DNA of 64,000 nt from Rhea pennata (GCF_028389875.1 NC_084664.1:121241466-121305465); one strand, 5' to 3'. Positions 37,508 to 50,183 are shown, counted from the stretch's first letter. The notes: generated by a model from the sequence alone, not told the origin. Translations and numbers: made by a program.

Positions 37508-40329
37508 CTGCAAAAAGAAGGAGCAGCACCGTTGCAGAGAATGACACTCGCAGAAGAATGCACTGTAAATGATCAATAACCAGGGTAAAAATGAGAGGAG
37601 TGAGGAGCAGCACAGAGGATTCACAATACTTTTCCCTTACCTAGTATACCAAGTAAAAATGCACTGTTTAAGGTAAGTCATCTTGTATTAGTAACAGTAA
37701 AATCATTATACACGGTAAAGACAGTGTATCCTGTGAATTTATCATCATGAAAAAATATATACAACTGAAAGGTCAAGCACTCTTACACAGTCATAAGAAA
37801 TAGGGAAAAACCTTCTATACAAAACCTAATTTCCAGAAAAATGACTAAGATTCTAAGTAATTAACACCAAGTATACATCCCTATGTTTAGAACAATGGCA
37901 AGCTCATCACTTAATGTCTTGTAAAGAGGTTATCTGAATTGAGATGAAAATACAACTTTTAAAGAATAAGATATGTGAAATAAAATTAAGATATAGGAAA
38001 TATTTCTTATATAAATTGATATGACTATCTATTAGTGCACAAGAAAAACAAACAATCTGCAAAGATGCAAAATGACAGAATATTTAACTGGATTTACAGT
38101 AAATTTATCATCAGAAAATCCAAATCATTAATGGAAAGTTTGGCACATGCAGAATAAAATATCAGTCCATTAATATGTTCATGAAAGGATTGCATAATCT
38201 ATTATCAGCATTCTAAAAGAAGAAATAATACAGAAAAGTCAAGTTTACTACAGGAAGAAGACTTCATGCATCAAGTTTTTCTTATTTACCCCTCAATTTT
38301 GGAGAAGCCAGCATACAATATCAGCAGCACACAACATCCCACCAACTGTCAATTGGACAATCTGAAGTTTCAAATATGACTTTGAAACTGTGAAGAAAGT
38401 ACTCAAGAATGATCCTGTCATGTTTTTTTTCCTTGGACTTCATCAACAGCTTGATAAGACCTCAGAGTTATATGCTATTTGCTAATTTGGTTAGACTTTA
38501 CATAACATAAGAGCTAGAGATAGAGAAAAACACAAATGATATGCTGGCACATGGAGACCATATTCTATCTAATAATTCAACAGTGGGATGAAAGTTGTTT
38601 CAGGTAACGCATAACAAACCTGCACGTGAGATTTCAGTAACTTTTTTAGGTTTTCATTTTGAAAGTGTCATTTGAGGAAATCATATTACAATTAAATATA
38701 GATATAGGTAATACTACATTTATCCAAATGCAACTCAAGATATTATTTTGTTGTGAGAAAACTGGCACAAAAACATATTTTGCCTTTTGTTTAGGTATAC
38801 ATAGTTGAGAAGCTGCAAGACCTGGCTGACCATCAACTCTTGCTGCCTCCAAAAGAAGAAGTTGTTGTTTGGAAATACGTTACTTCTTGCAGCTGACAGC
38901 TGCTTCCTCTTCAAGGACTCTGGTGGCTGCTTTTAATCTCAACTGCCACTGACCTCCAGTTCAGGAAAAGGAAACAGTATTCACGCAGTACAGCAGTATT
39001 TATACTTTCTCAACACAGAAGAAAGAGATAGGGTGAAGATCAGGCACTGTTCAATACCATCATTTGGCACTAACCCTTTTTCCCTTACTTCACACTCCTG
39101 TCCTTCACATTTGTTGCACTGTGGACTGACAGACCAGATTCCACAGCTCTCCAAATCAGCTAGTCATTTTTGTATCCTCATAAGAAACAATGGAAAATAT
39201 CATTGCATCATGTGAAAGCCCTAAAAAGGGGGGACATGCTTGGTCTGTAAAAGAAGGATGGAGGAAGGATCCTCTTTCCATCCATAGCCTGGTTACTCTG
39301 TTTACTTTCTAATTAGAGAAAGGCATACTAAACAGGTTGAAGAGAGGCTGCAGTGGTAACCTACACCTACAATCCTTTTCTCTCTAAAAAGATAAGACAG
39401 AAATGGTTTAATTATACTCGTAGTCTACATACCTACCAACTGCATGCAAGTCAAAACATGAGACCAGAGCCACAGTAAAGCACATAAGCACCATTTTTAG
39501 CTGGTTGGTCTTTTTGTTGACTTGACCAGTGGTCATTACAGTAAATTTGTCTGTCATTGGCAACACAGGCTTTCCACAAAGCCTAGTATACAAGGCAAAA
39601 AAACAACATGCCTTAGTGTTGAGAAACTGAACTGCACTAAATCTGGTTAAAAGCAAAAATTCCCTAGTAAGATATTAATGCAGTTACTCCAAAAGAAATC
39701 AGAATGCATTAAAAATTAAATTGTTATTTCTTCTTTGTACGAACACAAAAATTTCCTCAAAAATAAATACTCCTTAGAAAGCCAGCTGCAATTCTAAGGA
39801 TACACTGGGGCCATACAATGCAGTATCATGTTAGAGATGTCTGAATTAGCACTAAATCAGCTGGCACATTTACATACAACATTACATGAAACAGAAATAC
39901 TAGCTTCACTCCTAATATAAGAATATCTATTAGTATTACATTGTACTTTGGCTAATTACCTAAGCATTGCAGGGTGTAGATGTGCTTTAAAACATCCTTC
40001 TATATCCTGTTTTCAACATGAACATCTTCCTCCCTTTAGCTAATTGAGTATCCTACCTATGCAATAACTTCTTAGGAGTCTAATATAAAAAAGAACTGGT
40101 CTTCTGTCACATACCATTTATGGTTTATGGTAAGTACTGTAGCCCTCCTGTGTTCTTCCTTTGCTTTCCTTACTACGACTGTAATTTTTGCTTCATCTCA
40201 TATACATAAAGAGTTCAAATTCTAGACTTACAGAACTTAAGGCTATTTACAATAATCTATGCTGTTCTCTTGAATAACACAGACAATACAATTAGATGTC
40301 TCCAAATTAAATCTATAAACTCCTGCTAA
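37508..40329. other. Noncoding AT-rich DNA
   Basis: No gene or clear transposon recognised. This would be intron of the inferred minus-strand gene. Confidence 0.5.
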
Positions 40330-40620
40330 CGCAATAGTTTGTTGTACTCAATGATCTCCAATTCCAATTTAAAAGACTTCAGGCTCTAAAGACTCCATTG
40401 TACTCCTATACAATTTGTTCCACTGGTTAAATACCGTCACTATAAAATTAAACCTTTTCTAAATTTGCCTAAATTCACCTACCATCCATCGATCTGTTTA
40501 TTCATCCACTAGATTCAAGATTATCTGAAATCTCTAGGTTTCTATAACTTTTAACTAAGTCTTTTCTTAAGCTTATTTAGTTAAACCAGCTTTTTAGTTT
40601 CTCTCAGCCACGGTTGGCTG
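40330..40620 (-). mobile_element. Ancient CR1/L3 3'-region fragment
   Basis: This is the antisense of an old CR1/L3 3' region. Landmarks in order are caatttaaaagacttcaggc, tttgttccactggttaaata, accgtcactataaaattaaa, and ttagttaaaccagctttttag followed by TTTCTCTCAGCC. The second and third blocks are the same segment as in the 14.4 kb copy but from a different insertion. Diverged, with no coding frame. Confidence 0.75.
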
Positions 40621-40829
40621 AGGGAAAAGATATTAATCCAATTTAGCAAGTATTTTGGAGAATCAGTAATCTCAAAACATATGGAGAAATATATTAGAGA
40701 GACAGGCAAAACTAGATATTGAAGATAGAAGTAGAAAGATGTAAGAAGTAACCATAAAGCTGAGAAAAAATGCTGAGAGAAATTTATGTTTATAGCAAGT
40801 TGGCAGCCATGATTTTACATTATTTTTCT

Positions 40830-40975
40830 AATCTGCTCTCAATATCACAGCATCCAACTGAACAACTTCTTCACTGGCCTCTCTTCAAACATCTTCAGTT
40901 GTCTGAAAAAAAACCGCTCTATTTTGATTATTTAGATCACTGATATAGAACTGATACAGTAGTTCTTCTCACATG
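40830..40975 (-). mobile_element. Probable continuation of the ancient CR1/L3 fragment
   Basis: About 200 bp of unrelated sequence separates this from the piece ending at 40,620. Segments such as tcttcactggcctctcttca and tatagaactgatacagtagt correspond in order to the next blocks of the antisense CR1/L3 region (TTGTGGCTCTTCTCTGAAC and AACTGGACACAGTATTCCA). The interval between could be a later insertion or simply decayed sequence. Confidence 0.5.
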
Positions 40976-41940
40976 AATTGAGAATAAAACAAGAAAAATT
41001 AAGCTCATAACATTAAAAAGGGATCACCTCTCACAAAATTCTGTTATTTATTATAAGTTAAAACACTCATGTATTCCTCACTTCTCTATCTACGTTATTC
41101 CATCACTCATTTTTTTCCTAATTGTCATAAGCAGCGTATCCATCTAAGGTAATACATATTAAAATAAAAGTTAACCAGAATCAAAAATGTTTGGAAAAGT
41201 AGCCTCAAGGAACTGTTGGGGAAGAGGGCATGCTTTCTTACTTTTATTAGAAGTTTAGACTGATCTAAAGGTTAAAGGTTCTGTAACATACTAACAACAT
41301 GGTTTCCTTTAGGATATAGCTTTTGGAAGCTGACCAAGACAAATTTTAACTCCTTGTACAATTCTAACACTGTTTGCCAAACAAACCCCTTTGCCTCACT
41401 CAACTCCTTCCATAAACTTAATGACTGCCACAAGTGAACTTATATTTATTAAGTATTCTAACCCACAGTTAAAATATAATAGCACTTATAACTTTCTAGA
41501 ACTCCATCTTCCCCTATCTGAGTTGGGATTATTGTCTCTTTTGCAAAATTCCAATGCACTCTGAAGTAAATAATGAATATTATTATACAAATATTTTAAA
41601 AATCTGGGTTCTATACAATGCTGGAGTCTATAAATATTCCTAAAGGAGAGGTAAAACAGGCTAATGTCAAAGTGACAGGATTTCTACATTCTCTGCTCTT
41701 TGCAATCTAATATCACCCTATGAGGAACATTCCCATTACACACCTGTAGGACACTGAAATTCACTGTCAAAATCCTTCCTCCAAAGCAGGTATCTTATTC
41801 ATCACTTAAGTGATAAATATTTTATCCATCTTCTAAGAATAATCAGCAAAGTAAAAAGTCAGTGCCCTCCTTTCTGCTCCATAGTTTTGTATGGAAACTT
41901 GAGGTAGGCATCTGTTATCTGTCTGTTTATTTATTCTCTC
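40976..41940. other. Noncoding AT-rich DNA
   Basis: Nothing recognised. Confidence 0.5.
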
Positions 41941-42480
41941 TTTCGCATACCTGTAATGGGCATATAGCATAGGCTCTAAGTCGCAGGGGCTGCAACGGTG
42001 ACCTGGGTGGGAGGACATCATGAACTGCCCTATGCCAGTTGAAATTGGCTCCAGCCTGCCACAAAGCAGACAAAAACTGTGGGGAGAAAAAAGAAAAAAA
42101 AAAAGAAAAAAAAAAAGATTGTACACCGAAACATTAGTCCATCAGAGGAGCACACATTACCCCTTCTCAGATGTATTTAAGACAGCTGCAAAGGGGTGGA
42201 GACACTCATGGCGTGGAGCGGGGGCTCCCAACAGACTGCAGATGCCCCAAGCAGTTGTGGGGACACTGCTGAGGGACTGAGGCCACAGGCAACCCAGACC
42301 AGGACAGGGAAACCGCTGAAAGACTGCGGCCGCAGGTGATTCTCACCATGGCAGGACACATGTTGAGCACAAAGCAGCAAACAAACTGTCACGCACCTTG
42401 TGTGCGGCTCACTGGAGGAGCTCTTATGGATCAAGTGTAACTCATGGCAAAAATAAAGGAAATTCGCAGGGGAGAGATGA
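41940..42480. promoter_or_regulatory. CpG-enriched patch of unknown origin
   Basis: About 540 bp, visibly richer in GC and CpG than its flanks (for example GCGTGGAGCGGGGG, GCGGCCGC, CACGCACC and TGTGCGGC). An AATAAA occurs at about 42,453 on the plus strand. No transposon family or protein match is recognised. It could be an alternative promoter or enhancer of the minus-strand gene, or a fairly recent LTR-like insertion whose CpGs have not yet decayed. Plausible terminal TG/CA ends with a target duplication were not found. Confidence 0.4.
41951..42076 (-). other. Candidate untranslated exon, minus strand
   Basis: On the minus strand, a roughly 45-base almost pure T/C tract ends in CTCCCCACAG, a near-ideal acceptor, just before 42,076. 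The segment ends at 41,951 with ACAG followed by donor GTATGC. The 126-base interval is open in one frame and contains three CpGs. Splicing that frame into the 37,507 acceptor runs into stops, so if used it is a 5' untranslated exon with short upstream ATGs. The long tract may be a simple repeat that imitates an acceptor. A second acceptor-like CAG lies at 42,056. Confidence 0.3.
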
Positions 42481-45400
42481 AGAATAGATGCTTAGGTGTT
42501 TGCCTTATTCTGTTCTTTTTCTCAACTCCCAAGTCAGTGTGCAGAGTCTTGTGATCATGGACAGTGAATTATCTCAAGTAAAATTCCCCAACTCTAGACT
42601 GTTTTACCTTAAATTTTAATCCATTGATCTAGTTCTACCAAATCTGAGAGAGGGACTGAGTTCTCAAAGGTATTACAACTGTCATGATATGACTTGAAAC
42701 CTATTAACTTATTGAAAAAGCTGTTAATATATTTTCATTACTCTATTCTGCAAATTAATCTATCAGATTCTAGAATCAGGTCTCTGCTCAGAGAGGAAAT
42801 TCTCTTGTTAAGAAGGAAACCCATTTTTTTTAATTAGAAAAATAAGATAGTTTACAAAGGTGTTCCCCTCACAGTATTTTTAAACAGTGTTAGTTTGCAA
42901 GTATTTAAAGATATCGACTTTCCCTAACTCTTAAACTTTATTTTTCAGCTGCTTAAGCGCCAAGCTCTATCTTTTGGAGAGTATTTTTTTATGCTTGTCC
43001 CAGATTGTACTTTTTTTTGGTAGATCAAAGAGACACCTCAGAAGGACAATAAAAATGGTGTGTTCACTTCAAGAGCAAAGTACACGGGAAAAGCTTTAGT
43101 CTTGTTAAAATGTGAGCAATTGTTTTGATTAAAAGTGTAAGCCTCATCACAATTTAATGCAAAAACTTGAAAGAGGGCACGTGAAATGAACTATGTCAAT
43201 GCTGTGCTTTTGTGAGCCCTGTAAAAATTTTTTCACCTTTGACCAAGTTGTGAATCACTTCAAATTATATTTTGCATGTGCTCAGCCAAAACCTCATTCT
43301 AAAAGCAAAATCTCCTAGAAAAACAAAAAAACAGAAACAAGCCTCTCCCGAGTATTCTCCAATTTGGAGATGAAGGAGCTAATTCAACCTTTCTGTAGTT
43401 GCCTCTGTTCCAGGCTGTTACAAAGCCTGTTCTTGCCAAAGACAAGAATAGACAGCAGGGGAACATTTCCTTCTGTGCCTTTTGTTCCTTCACTAGCAGA
43501 ACACCGAAAGTTCACAGATGAGAGAAGTATAAAAGAGGGAAGAAAGGCCAAAAACAATTAGGTAGATTAGACAGACAACTGTTTTTGGAACAACGATGCA
43601 AAAGGTCAGAGGAAAAAAATGCAGAAGGGGAGAAACTAAGATGAGACCTTTCAGAAGCATACTTACTCAAGGAAGACAATGAGTAAAGTCAGGACAGAAA
43701 GTAAGGTGAGGATAAATGGTAAGCAAGATGAGAAAAGACACCAGAAAGAGATAGGCTGGGCTAAACAAAAGGGACACAGACAGATGTGGTCGGCTAAGAG
43801 AACGCAGAGAGCAATTCTGTACCTACTTAAACACATTCCACACAGAAACTAGAACACAATCTGAGATTACGATCTCAACAAACTTCAGTGGTTGGCAAAG
43901 TGTGTGCTTTAACAACCTCTAGAATTTGGTCCATACACAGAGGCCTGTCATTAGTCCTCTTTTGAATTAAGTAGCAGATGAAGGATTCAACTGAATTCAA
44001 TTTCAGTTTTTCTGAATAGTATTATTTCAAAAAAAAAAGAAAAAAAAACTTACATCCATTCCTTCATTTCAAAACTCACTGATGGAAAAGCACTGGTGCT
44101 ATACTTAAAACTTGCAAAGTGTTGAGCTGGCACTAACAGCAGACATTTTTAAAAACCTTTTAAGTACTTCATGGGAAATTTTCACCACCAGTTTTCACTG
44201 CTGGTCTCAAACCAATAAATGACCCTGTTGTTGAATGAAACATTTACTGTATTTATCCTTCTATAGAAACATAAAATTTTACTGAACAAACAAGCAAAAT
44301 TATTCTCATTATTCTGCATTATCTCCTATCTCACAGAATGTGGTCAACAAATGAATCTACTTAATTCCTTCATCAAATATTATGTCATTATGGTAAAATA
44401 TCTCTCAGGATAAGCCATTTCTTTCAATAGTGTAAAAGCAATTTCTGTATTTATCACGTTCTCCCAATTTAAACAATCATAAAGATAGAACAGAGACCTG
44501 TTTTTGTAAACACAGCTCAATTTTTCTTCATTTTTTTCAAATTATTTTTCATTGAGAGGATCATAAAATAACATGTCTTTATCAGTAGCTGCATGCAACA
44601 CTAAAGTGAAGTTTACAGGGAAGTTTAGATTTCAGTGCTGATCTCTGCAACCTCATCAGATATAATCAAACGGATACATTATGGCATTCTTGGTTTCCTG
44701 AAAAACTATACAAAATGGGAGACACTTGCACTTTGAGAATCAAGTTAGTGTATATAGTACTAAAAATATCTAAGGGACAATTGATGCCAAGAATTTAAAA
44801 TAGAAGTCTAAAATGAAAAAGATACTACCAAAAGAAGGTTCCTCAAAAGAAAATAGGGAGAGAAGATATCTAAACAAGAAAAAGTATAGTTTTCTTATCT
44901 CCAGCTATAGTTCTAATGAAGAATCTTATGTTGCACATCAAGAGGAATATTGACTGCAAAGCACAGAAGGCACATTTGATGCATTAATAGTTACCATTTT
45001 TAAACAGCTAATTTTCATATTAAAACTGTATGTTACAGTGATGCACAGAACTGCAAGGCTGAAGAGAGGAATTATAAAACAGAAAGGTACTCTTCAGTTT
45101 AAGAAATATTTCTATTGCTCTCCAAGGAGATTTATTTTATCCACCATGCAGCATGTGTCAAGAGTTATGCTGATCTTCCACTTGGAGCTAAGTACCCAAT
45201 ATTTTTTGCATTACCATGCGCCACAATAGCAATCCTTGACATTGGTTATAAGTGTCAGACAGAGTGTTCATTAATTGTCATCTTCTCTAAGATATAAAAA
45301 ACCCTCTCTTCTTGAATGTTATTACACAAAAAGTGTACATGTTATCTATATACAGCAAGTGCAAAAAATGTTTTGTACTGTAATAATAATCATTTAGAAT

Positions 45401-46679
45401 ATATGGGATAGAAAGTGTACTACTGTTAAATTGTCAGTCAAAACCCTTGTTATACAAGGATAGAACATCACATCCATCTATAACAGCTTTTCCTGTCAGT
45501 CAAATGTGTTATTCTATACAAATCTAACATCAATTTGATTTTTAAATTGGCAGAGGCTGTAAAACATTATTCTGATGTGATACCAATGTGATCTAAGTTA
45601 TTGCTGATATCAGAATACAACATACCTTTCCTCTCAAAAGCAGTTATCCTCCTGCTTTTAGGTACCTGCACAACTTAGATTATTTTGCATATATAAGTAC
45701 ATGAGCAGTCAACTGAAAACATGCCATGCTATTTGGTGATAATTTCCTCTAACCTAGAATAAATCATAATACAAAAATTCTAAATTAGGCTGATAAAATC
45801 ACTACTAATATGTACATAATAAAAATAACAAATACTGCTGTATATCCATCACATACCTTAATTCAGAATCAGGTAAGCCCCTTTATCCCAGCTGCGAGCA
45901 ACACTGGCTTGTGAAAATTGAGTTAAAAAGTAGTGAATTCCTACAACATTTTTCTATGATACTACCAGCAGAATGAATTGAATAGGATAAATAACTCATT
46001 CATAAAAGAAAATAAAGTTGGACTATCCGTCTAATCCCATTGCAAAACCAAACACAACTAAAAAAAGACAGACAGAAAGAATTCAAAATTTATCATAAAA
46101 TAAAAAACAATAAATCAAGACATGTCCTCTACAGCCTTTTCCCCATGCATACCTTGATGGCTGTATTTTTTTGTATTAAGGTACTGGGTTCAACACAAGC
46201 TAGAAAAAGCACATCAAATCAATCTCTCTACAGACCACTAACAAATGAAACCATCCATTTTGTTCCATCTGTGAAGTGTGCAAGTAGAGGCAATACAAAC
46301 TACAGATTACCAAAATAAAGATTAATTTATCATGACCCTTTTTATTTTATTTTTCCTTATTAAGTTCATATAGGAATCATTAATCTAGAGTGATTTATTA
46401 ACATTTACAATTTTATGGGCATATGAAATGTAGTAGACCTTTTTTCCAGGTATAATTAGTGACTTTCAATATACTTGGAGTACATAAAAGCTTTATGGAA
46501 TACTACCTAAGAGTTGATAAGATTCTAAAATCCTCAAGAGTTTTGGTGGTGAGTTCAAATTGCTATAGAGATGGTATCATCGATCTGCTTTCCACTTGCA
46601 CCTTTCAGTAATTCCTATGGTCAATTGGCATGCATGTCTATGTCTAAATCATTCCGATTTTTAGACCACTAATGTTTAA
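42481..46679. other. Noncoding DNA, purine-rich on the plus strand
   Basis: No gene or named transposon recognised. The interval at about 43.5-43.85 kb is strikingly A/G-rich on the plus strand. Confidence 0.5.
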
Positions 46680-46755
46680 TCTGTTAATGAAGGCATGGGA
46701 CAATGAAACAGAGAGGCTAAATTACCGCCTTCAGCTTACCAACTCAGTCACCTTT
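46680..46755 (+). mobile_element. MIR/L2-like ancient fragment
   Basis: The run ggacaatgaaacagagaggc, followed by TAAATTACCGCCTTCAGCTTACCAACTCAGTCACC in degraded form, fits the conserved MIR/L2 3' pattern GGGGAAACTGAGGCACAGAG followed by GGTTAAGTGACTTGCCCAAGG. Family assignment is from pattern memory and the match is short. Confidence 0.45.
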
Positions 46756-46994
46756 TTGAAAGATTTTTTACAGAACTGAAGAAAACAGTTGCGTAACAGC
46801 AGCATCTTAAACTTAGTGAATCAGAGTTAGTGAAACAGAGTGAATCAAGTCACTAGAGCTACCAAACAATGAACTTCGATATCAGATCAAAAAAATCATG
46901 ATACTTTTTTCTGTTTTCAGCTTCAACACTAGTAAAGTAACTTTTGAAGGCAATCAAAATTATATGCATAAAAATTAAATATAGGCAGTATAAT

Positions 46995-47105
46995 TTAATA
47001 ATATCAGCAGGTTGCTCAGGATCATGTCCAGTGAGCCTGTAAATACCTCCAAGGAGGCAGACTCTACAAGATCTCTGCCCAGCCTGTTCCAGTGTTCAAT
47101 TTACT
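46995..47105 (-). mobile_element. CR1 fragment, C-terminal ORF2 region
   Basis: Antisense CR1: ggatcatgtccagtgagcct, then acctccaaggaggcagactc and a GCCCAGCCTGTTCCAGTGTTC stretch. This matches the segment just upstream of the 3' untranslated region seen in the 18.4 kb copy (around 18,520-18,590). Both ends are lost; about 110 bp remain. Confidence 0.8.
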
Positions 47106-47429
47106 CAAATACCTCCATTCAAATACGGGAGATGGAATAAACCACACACTCTCAGTCAACCATGACCCTGGCAAAAATCATAATATAAACAGCTTTGCTA
47201 GGGGAAATAAAATATAAATCCTTTTGAAGACATCAGTCTGCTTACAAAAATGGTTTAAAAATAACAGCAAAATTATAAGTATTTCTTCCAGGAGAAGCTT
47301 CATGAGAGGGTGTTTGATACAAATACATAATATAAAAACAGATACATACAAATTATGCTGTACAAATACATAAGACAATCTCTCTCTCTCGCAGAATTTA
47401 CAGGTATGTCACCAAACCAAGAGTTAGGG

Positions 47430-47457
<28 letters not shown>
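47430..47457. repeat. A run of 28
   Basis: Homopolymer preceded by CTCTCTCTCTCGC at about 47,380-47,392. No adjacent retrocopy recognised. Confidence 0.9.
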
Positions 47458-47460
<3 letters not shown>

Positions 47461-47839
47461 TAGGAGTGCATCTAAAATGCATCTTAAAAACTTAGAATTA
47501 AAGATGTACAATCTGTCAGGGTTATACAAGAGACATGTTCCTTCTTTTCTATGGATAAGTATACCTATAAAAGTGAGCTAAATTCATTTTTCAACTTCCT
47601 TTAAAAATACTCTGTGAATACGTAACGTAACACTGAAAAGAATAACTGTTTCATCTTTAGAAGGAAAGGGTAAAGGAGAAATAACCCTGGGATACTAAAA
47701 TGACAACTAAATTAATTTTGAAAATTTATCTGAGGAAAAAATGTTGTTCAAACTGTAGCATACTTTATATACATTAGAGTGAAAAATAAAGACGGATATT
47801 TACAAAACCATTCGTTTCCTAGGTATCTTACAAATTACA

Positions 47840-47915
47840 GAGCTAAGACATTATCACCCCATCTCAGTGGAAATCTGAGGTTTGCAAATAAACATAAGGA
47901 CTAACAGCCACACAA
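47840..47915 (+). mobile_element. MIR/L2-like ancient fragment
   Basis: Blocks cattatcaccccatctcagt, GGAAATCTGAGG and AAGGACTAACAGCCACACA follow the order of MIR/L2 3' sequence (ATTATCCCCATTTTACAG, GGAAACTGAGG, GGTCACACAG). Short and diverged. Confidence 0.45.
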
Positions 47916-47982
47916 AGACAAATTAAAAAAAAAAAAAAAAAGAAAAAACAGAAAAGATGCAGGATCTTTCCACTACTTCACA

Positions 47983-48025
47983 AATCACAGAATTGATCAC
48001 AGAATTAAATCATAGAATTGAGCTT
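47983..48025. repeat. Three imperfect 12-bp tandem units
   Basis: ATCACAGAATTG, ATCACAGAATTAA and ATCATAGAATTG are adjacent. They resemble the antisense of the CR1 tail repeat (CATAGAAT-like), so this may be the last trace of a CR1 3' end. The CR1 body next to it is not recognisable. Confidence 0.5.
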
Positions 48026-48534
48026 ACATAAAATAATTTAATCGGGCACAAGAAAGACAGACTTAAATGTGGAGGTTACTATGCAAAGTCATTTCTTTTT
48101 TGCAGAATGTAAATACTGAGATTCATTCCTTCTCCAAACGTGTATCTTCAAAGAATACTATGTCATAGTTAATTTTACAACTTATGGAAATAGTCGTGGA
48201 AGACAGAACACAAACTTTCATAGTTACAGTTAAATTCTATTAAGATTTTGATTGATAAAAATGTCTAATGTACATACAACATACAGTAATTTGGTTACTA
48301 TACAGTCTCCTCCACCGAAAACCATGCCAAAGTTTTTCAGTAAATTAAACTGCCTTACGTATCACAAACTGAGCAACAGAAACAATTCTGTCAATATGCC
48401 TACATCCCCACCAAGAGTTTTGCTGGCTGTATCAGTTAGATACTATGATTATTTTTCCACCTCCTGAGCTGTCATTATTATGCCCGCAAAACACAGTGGG
48501 TGGGACCAGTCTTAAATTTTCAAAGCACAGAACA

Positions 48535-48618
48535 GATCTTAATTTATGTCTACAACACTGAGAAGCAAGCAGGTATTTTACATATGGGGAAATCAAAGAA
48601 AGGTGAAGTGCTTTGTGT
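48535..48618 (+). mobile_element. MIR/L2-like fragment interrupted by a SINE
   Basis: tattttacatatggggaaat, then CAAAGAAAGGTGAAGTGCTTTG and TGTAAGGT, follow the MIR/L2 pattern TTTTACAGATGGGGAAAC then GAGAGGTTAAGTGACTTGCC and CAAGGTCA. The similarity appears to resume at about 48,749 (AAAGGTACTTAGAAGAAATG then AGTAACAGC) after the tRNA-derived SINE, implying the SINE landed in this older element. Confidence 0.5.
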
Positions 48619-48749
48619 AAGGTTTAGCTCATTTGCATGGTGCTATTAACGCCAGGGTTGCAGGTTCGATCCCTGTACAGGCCACTCGTTTGAGGGTTGG
48701 ACCAGGTGATCTCCAGAGGTCCCTTCCAACCTTAGCAATTCTATTCTAA
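48619..48749 (+). mobile_element. tRNA-Ile/CR1 chimaeric SINE (TguSINE1-like), second copy
   Basis: A plus-strand relative of the 18.2 kb SINE. The head (48,619-48,684) keeps TTAGCTCA of the A box, then has lost about 11 bases of the D arm. The anticodon arm GGTGCTATTAACGCC differs by one base from that of tRNA-Ile (AAT changed to ATT), and the B box GGTTCGATCCC is perfect (48,663-48,673). The tRNA part ends GGCCA. The tail (48,685-48,749) contains ggtgatctccagaggtccct and ends with ATTCTATTCT, a CR1-type terminus. The broken A box would impair pol III transcription, so it is a fossil. GTAAGGT before and TAAAGGT after the element are a possible imperfect target duplication. Confidence 0.87.
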
Positions 48750-50183
48750 AGGTACTTAGAAGAAATGAGTAACAGCTATAATTAGAATTCAATATCAAGC
48801 TTTGTGTTAATACTTCTAGGTCTGCCTTTTTTAAAGTGCATGAATCGAGACATCAAAAACAAGAATCAAACTTGATATTAAGATGGCAAATGTGCTTACT
48901 GTCAGAATGTAGTCCCTTCTCTAAATACACACTTTAACAATGACAAAAAAAAACATCCATCTTTTTCCTCTGTATGGATATGAATAGTCCTCTTTCTCAG
49001 GAACTAAATTTATGAAATCATTTTGAATTTTAAAAAGATACTAAAAGGAAAGCAACTACAGAATTAAATTAAAATTCTGCATTTGATTCGGCCTATGCAC
49101 CTATATACTGAGGTACTCATAGGAAAATACATATACATGCCAGGTATGCTAGTATACCAAATTATATTAGACAGATTTAATTAGTTTGCTTTCAATGCAA
49201 AGGTGCAGCACCTCAGCAATTATGAGACTGTTAATACAACAGAGCATAACAGCACCTTTAGAGGTCTTATCTAACCTCTAGGCACACATATAACTCCCAT
49301 TACAGCTAATGGGAGTCACATGTGTGCATCCAAGGGAGAAGAGACCCATTAAAACTGATACAACATATCCATTAATCTTCAGGTCACTCTTAAGGTCAAA
49401 CATTATAAAAATGTTTATGAACAGTACTTACCAGGTATGCACAGTGGCTACTTTGGTTTTAGGACAGACCTGTGGGCAGCTAAGGCCATGTAAAATGTCT
49501 GCTTTAAAAGCATCACCATGTTTCAAGTAGTAGCAGGGAAATTTGAGAGTGCTTTTCTGTAGTGAGAGAGTATATTTTTCTATCATCTCCTGAAAGAATT
49601 AGGATAGAAATGACAGGGAAGGTTAGACACAAATTAAAACCTTGGACAAAGGTATGCTCTAGCTTTTCATTTTTCTTCCATTCCCCAGTCTTTCTTCATA
49701 TTTCAGTCCCTTGGTTGTAGTTTTCTGCTTCAGGAAAAACATTATCTGCAGTGACTAAATTCCTAACCTGTGAAGTCTGCAAAGACACCACAAATAAGAT
49801 TTTGATTCTTGAATCACCAGCAAACCAACACAATTCAAGCACTATTTGTGGGGAAGAGGAGGTGTTGAAAGCTTTTTCAAAGAGAAAGGTAATCTCACTT
49901 TGCTACCCATTTCATTTTGCGTATCTGAAAACTTCCTTTTTCACCAGTGTAGTTCAGTTTAAGCAAGCATCCTCTTTTCCAGTTTAGAAAAAAGACTACC
50001 TGTTTCCAGTCATTCAATCTGTAAAACTTGCCTGATCAGAAATGGATTTGCAATCTTTATACATGCTGAGTACTGGGGGAGAGAGATATTTCTCTCCAGC
50101 ATGCATGCCAGATGATCTCCGTATGAACAGAGCAGAAAGAACAGCAAGAAATGCAAGTGTCAGATGAGTACACAAATGACAAT
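48750..50183. other. Noncoding AT-rich DNA
   Basis: Nothing recognised beyond the resumed MIR-like edge at 48,749-48,775. Confidence 0.45.

Noticed and set aside
41940..42480. Solo LTR of an endogenous retrovirus
   Set aside because: Composition and an AATAAA are suggestive, but no convincing TG...CA ends, target duplication or family match could be seen; kept only as an unknown patch.
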